The position numbers were made by a program, and so were the translations under genes. Below the pieces are notes generated by a model. That model was not told where the DNA came from, searched no databases, and saw nothing but the letters and a program-made list of their open reading frames with translations. From the NCBI GenBank assembly GCA_017885385.1, contig JAFNGF010000069.1, positions 1-5,634 of the forward strand: a DNA stretch of 5,634 bases. Reading direction: 5' to 3'. Numbering within the stretch: the first letter of the stretch is position 1; every line of letters begins with the position of its first letter. Below are positions 4,889 to 5,634 of the stretch, piece by piece. Origin of the DNA: Planctomycetota bacterium. Its GTDB lineage: Bacteria > Planctomycetota > Phycisphaerae > Sedimentisphaerales > Anaerobacaceae.

Positions 4889-5634
4889 AAATACGACCGT
4901 AGACACTCGATACTCTTGCGAGCAATAGTTTCAGGATCCGGGTCGTATTTGAAGACCTCTACCGAAAGCCACCTGTCATAAGCTATGTCCCTTATCGCTT
5001 CCGCGATGGGGCCATAGTCCACCTCGCCCATGCCGGGGCCATAAAGATTTGGGTTGTTTACATGGAAATGGCCGATATCTTCAGCCTTGACCGAACGGAT
5101 GATATCGGGCACGGGCTTGCCTTCCGAGCACATCGCCTTGACATCGAGATGGAGCTTAAAGTTAGGGTGATTGATTTGCCGGACCATCTTGATGCCTTCT
5201 GCGACCGTGTTAATAAAATCGGTCTCCGTGGGCGACAACGGCTCAATACATAAAGTCACACCCCGCTTGGCTGCCTTCTCCAGAACGGCGGAAAATAATT
5301 CGACCGCCCTTTTCCAAGCACCCTCGAAGGTTTGTCCCGGCAGGATGCCCCGCTGCTTTGGCGAGCCAATTACCATAACTTTGCCGCCCAGGTCGCTGCA
5401 TAGATCTACCAGGCAGGATAAATAATCTCTGGTTTTACGCCAGGCCGCCTCATCGGGCGTGGTGATATGCAGGCCTGTCGGCCCGACAAAAAGCCAGTGC
5501 AAACCGACAATCTCCAGCCCGTGGTCGGCGACGATTTGTCGGACTTCTTTCCGCCGCCGGGTAGTGACATCTTTCGCCGACGCCGACAGAGTGAAGGGGG
5601 CGATTTCGATGCCGTGATAACCCAACCGGCCGGC
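4885..5634 (-). CDS. Sugar phosphate isomerase/epimerase, TIM barrel (5' end outside window)
   Basis: The C-terminal 249 residues of a xylose-isomerase-like TIM-barrel enzyme (AP endonuclease 2 superfamily). The frame stays open to the window edge (A-G-R-L before GYHGIEIAPFTL), so the true start and first strand are missing; family members are typically 270-300 residues, so about 10-40 residues are lost. Numbering GYHG as 2-5, the four metal ligands of the ketose 3-epimerase group are all recognisable: Glu128 in CIEPL, Asp161 in LHLDVK, His188 in HFHVN and Glu223 in SVEVF. WLFVGPTGLHI (44-54) and VMVIGSPKQRGI (83-94) match the strands lining the active site. It is expected to be an active cytoplasmic Mn/Mg-dependent enzyme moving a keto group or epimerising a sugar or polyol derivative; the substrate is not deducible. 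It is transcribed towards the ABC operon and ends inside the last codon of the permease, so it belongs to another unit further right. Confidence 0.9.
   Translation of the reverse strand, partial: AGRLGYHGIEIAPFTLSASAKDVTTRRRKEVRQIVADHGLEIVGLHWLFVGPTGLHITTPDEAAWRKTRDYLSCLVDLCSDLGGKVMVIGSPKQRGILPGQTFEGAWKRAVELFSAVLEKAAKRGVTLCIEPLSPTETDFINTVAEGIKMVRQINHPNFKLHLDVKAMCSEGKPVPDIIRSVKAEDIGHFHVNNPNLYGPGMGEVDYGPIAEAIRDIAYDRWLSVEVFKYDPDPETIARKSIECLRSYF
4889..4950. repeat. Long-loop inverted repeat at the convergent gene ends
   Basis: AAATACGACC (4889-4898) and GGTCGTATTT (4941-4950) are perfect 10-bp reverse complements separated by 42 bases. They begin directly after the permease stop, inside the last codons of the isomerase gene. 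On the minus strand the distal arm runs into T5 (GGTCGTATTTTTAG), so the transcript could form a stem followed by a short U-run. The large loop makes it a poor classical terminator. No other terminator is visible for either gene. Confidence 0.35.

Overview
The window is a compact bacterial chromosomal segment: six protein genes, about half G+C by eye, short gaps, clear Shine-Dalgarno sites and two good sigma-70-type promoters. No RNA gene, mobile element or CRISPR array was seen. The taxon cannot be fixed from the sequence. The style of the ABC cassette (YtrA-type regulator, ATPase with an LDDP Walker B, very large permease ending in a zinc ribbon) and the Cys-less MGMT-like protein are what I would expect in Planctomycetota/PVC-type or related environmental bacteria; this is a low-confidence guess.

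Layout. (1) 1-594, plus strand: the C-terminal SAM-binding domain of a class I O-methyltransferase, cut by the left edge. (2) 612-1097, minus strand: a small protein of the MGMT/alkyltransferase-like fold whose PCHR active-site motif reads PYWR, so it should be catalytically dead. Its promoter lies at 1152-1180 on the minus strand. (3) 1098-1358: a 261-base divergent intergenic region. It holds the promoters for both sides, a 27-bp near-perfect palindrome placed like a repressor operator, and a second inverted repeat next to the plus-strand -35 box. (4) 1359-4888, plus strand: a tight three-gene operon of a GntR/YtrA-type repressor, an ABC ATPase and a 738-residue permease. The permease carries a roughly 350-residue domain with blade-like repeats, inserted between two membrane bundles, and a C-terminal four-cysteine zinc ribbon. 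(5) 4885-5634, minus strand: a TIM-barrel sugar phosphate isomerase/epimerase, cut by the right edge. It converges on the permease with stop codons overlapping by 4 bp.

Working model (inference). The regulator represses its own operon through the palindrome. An unknown signal relieves this and produces an ATPase-permease pair. The single permease would have to dimerise, and its large, probably extracytoplasmic domain suggests sensing or binding rather than simple transport. The flanking methyltransferase, MGMT-like gene and isomerase are transcribed from other units and show no sequence-level link to the cassette. The most unusual item is the permease.
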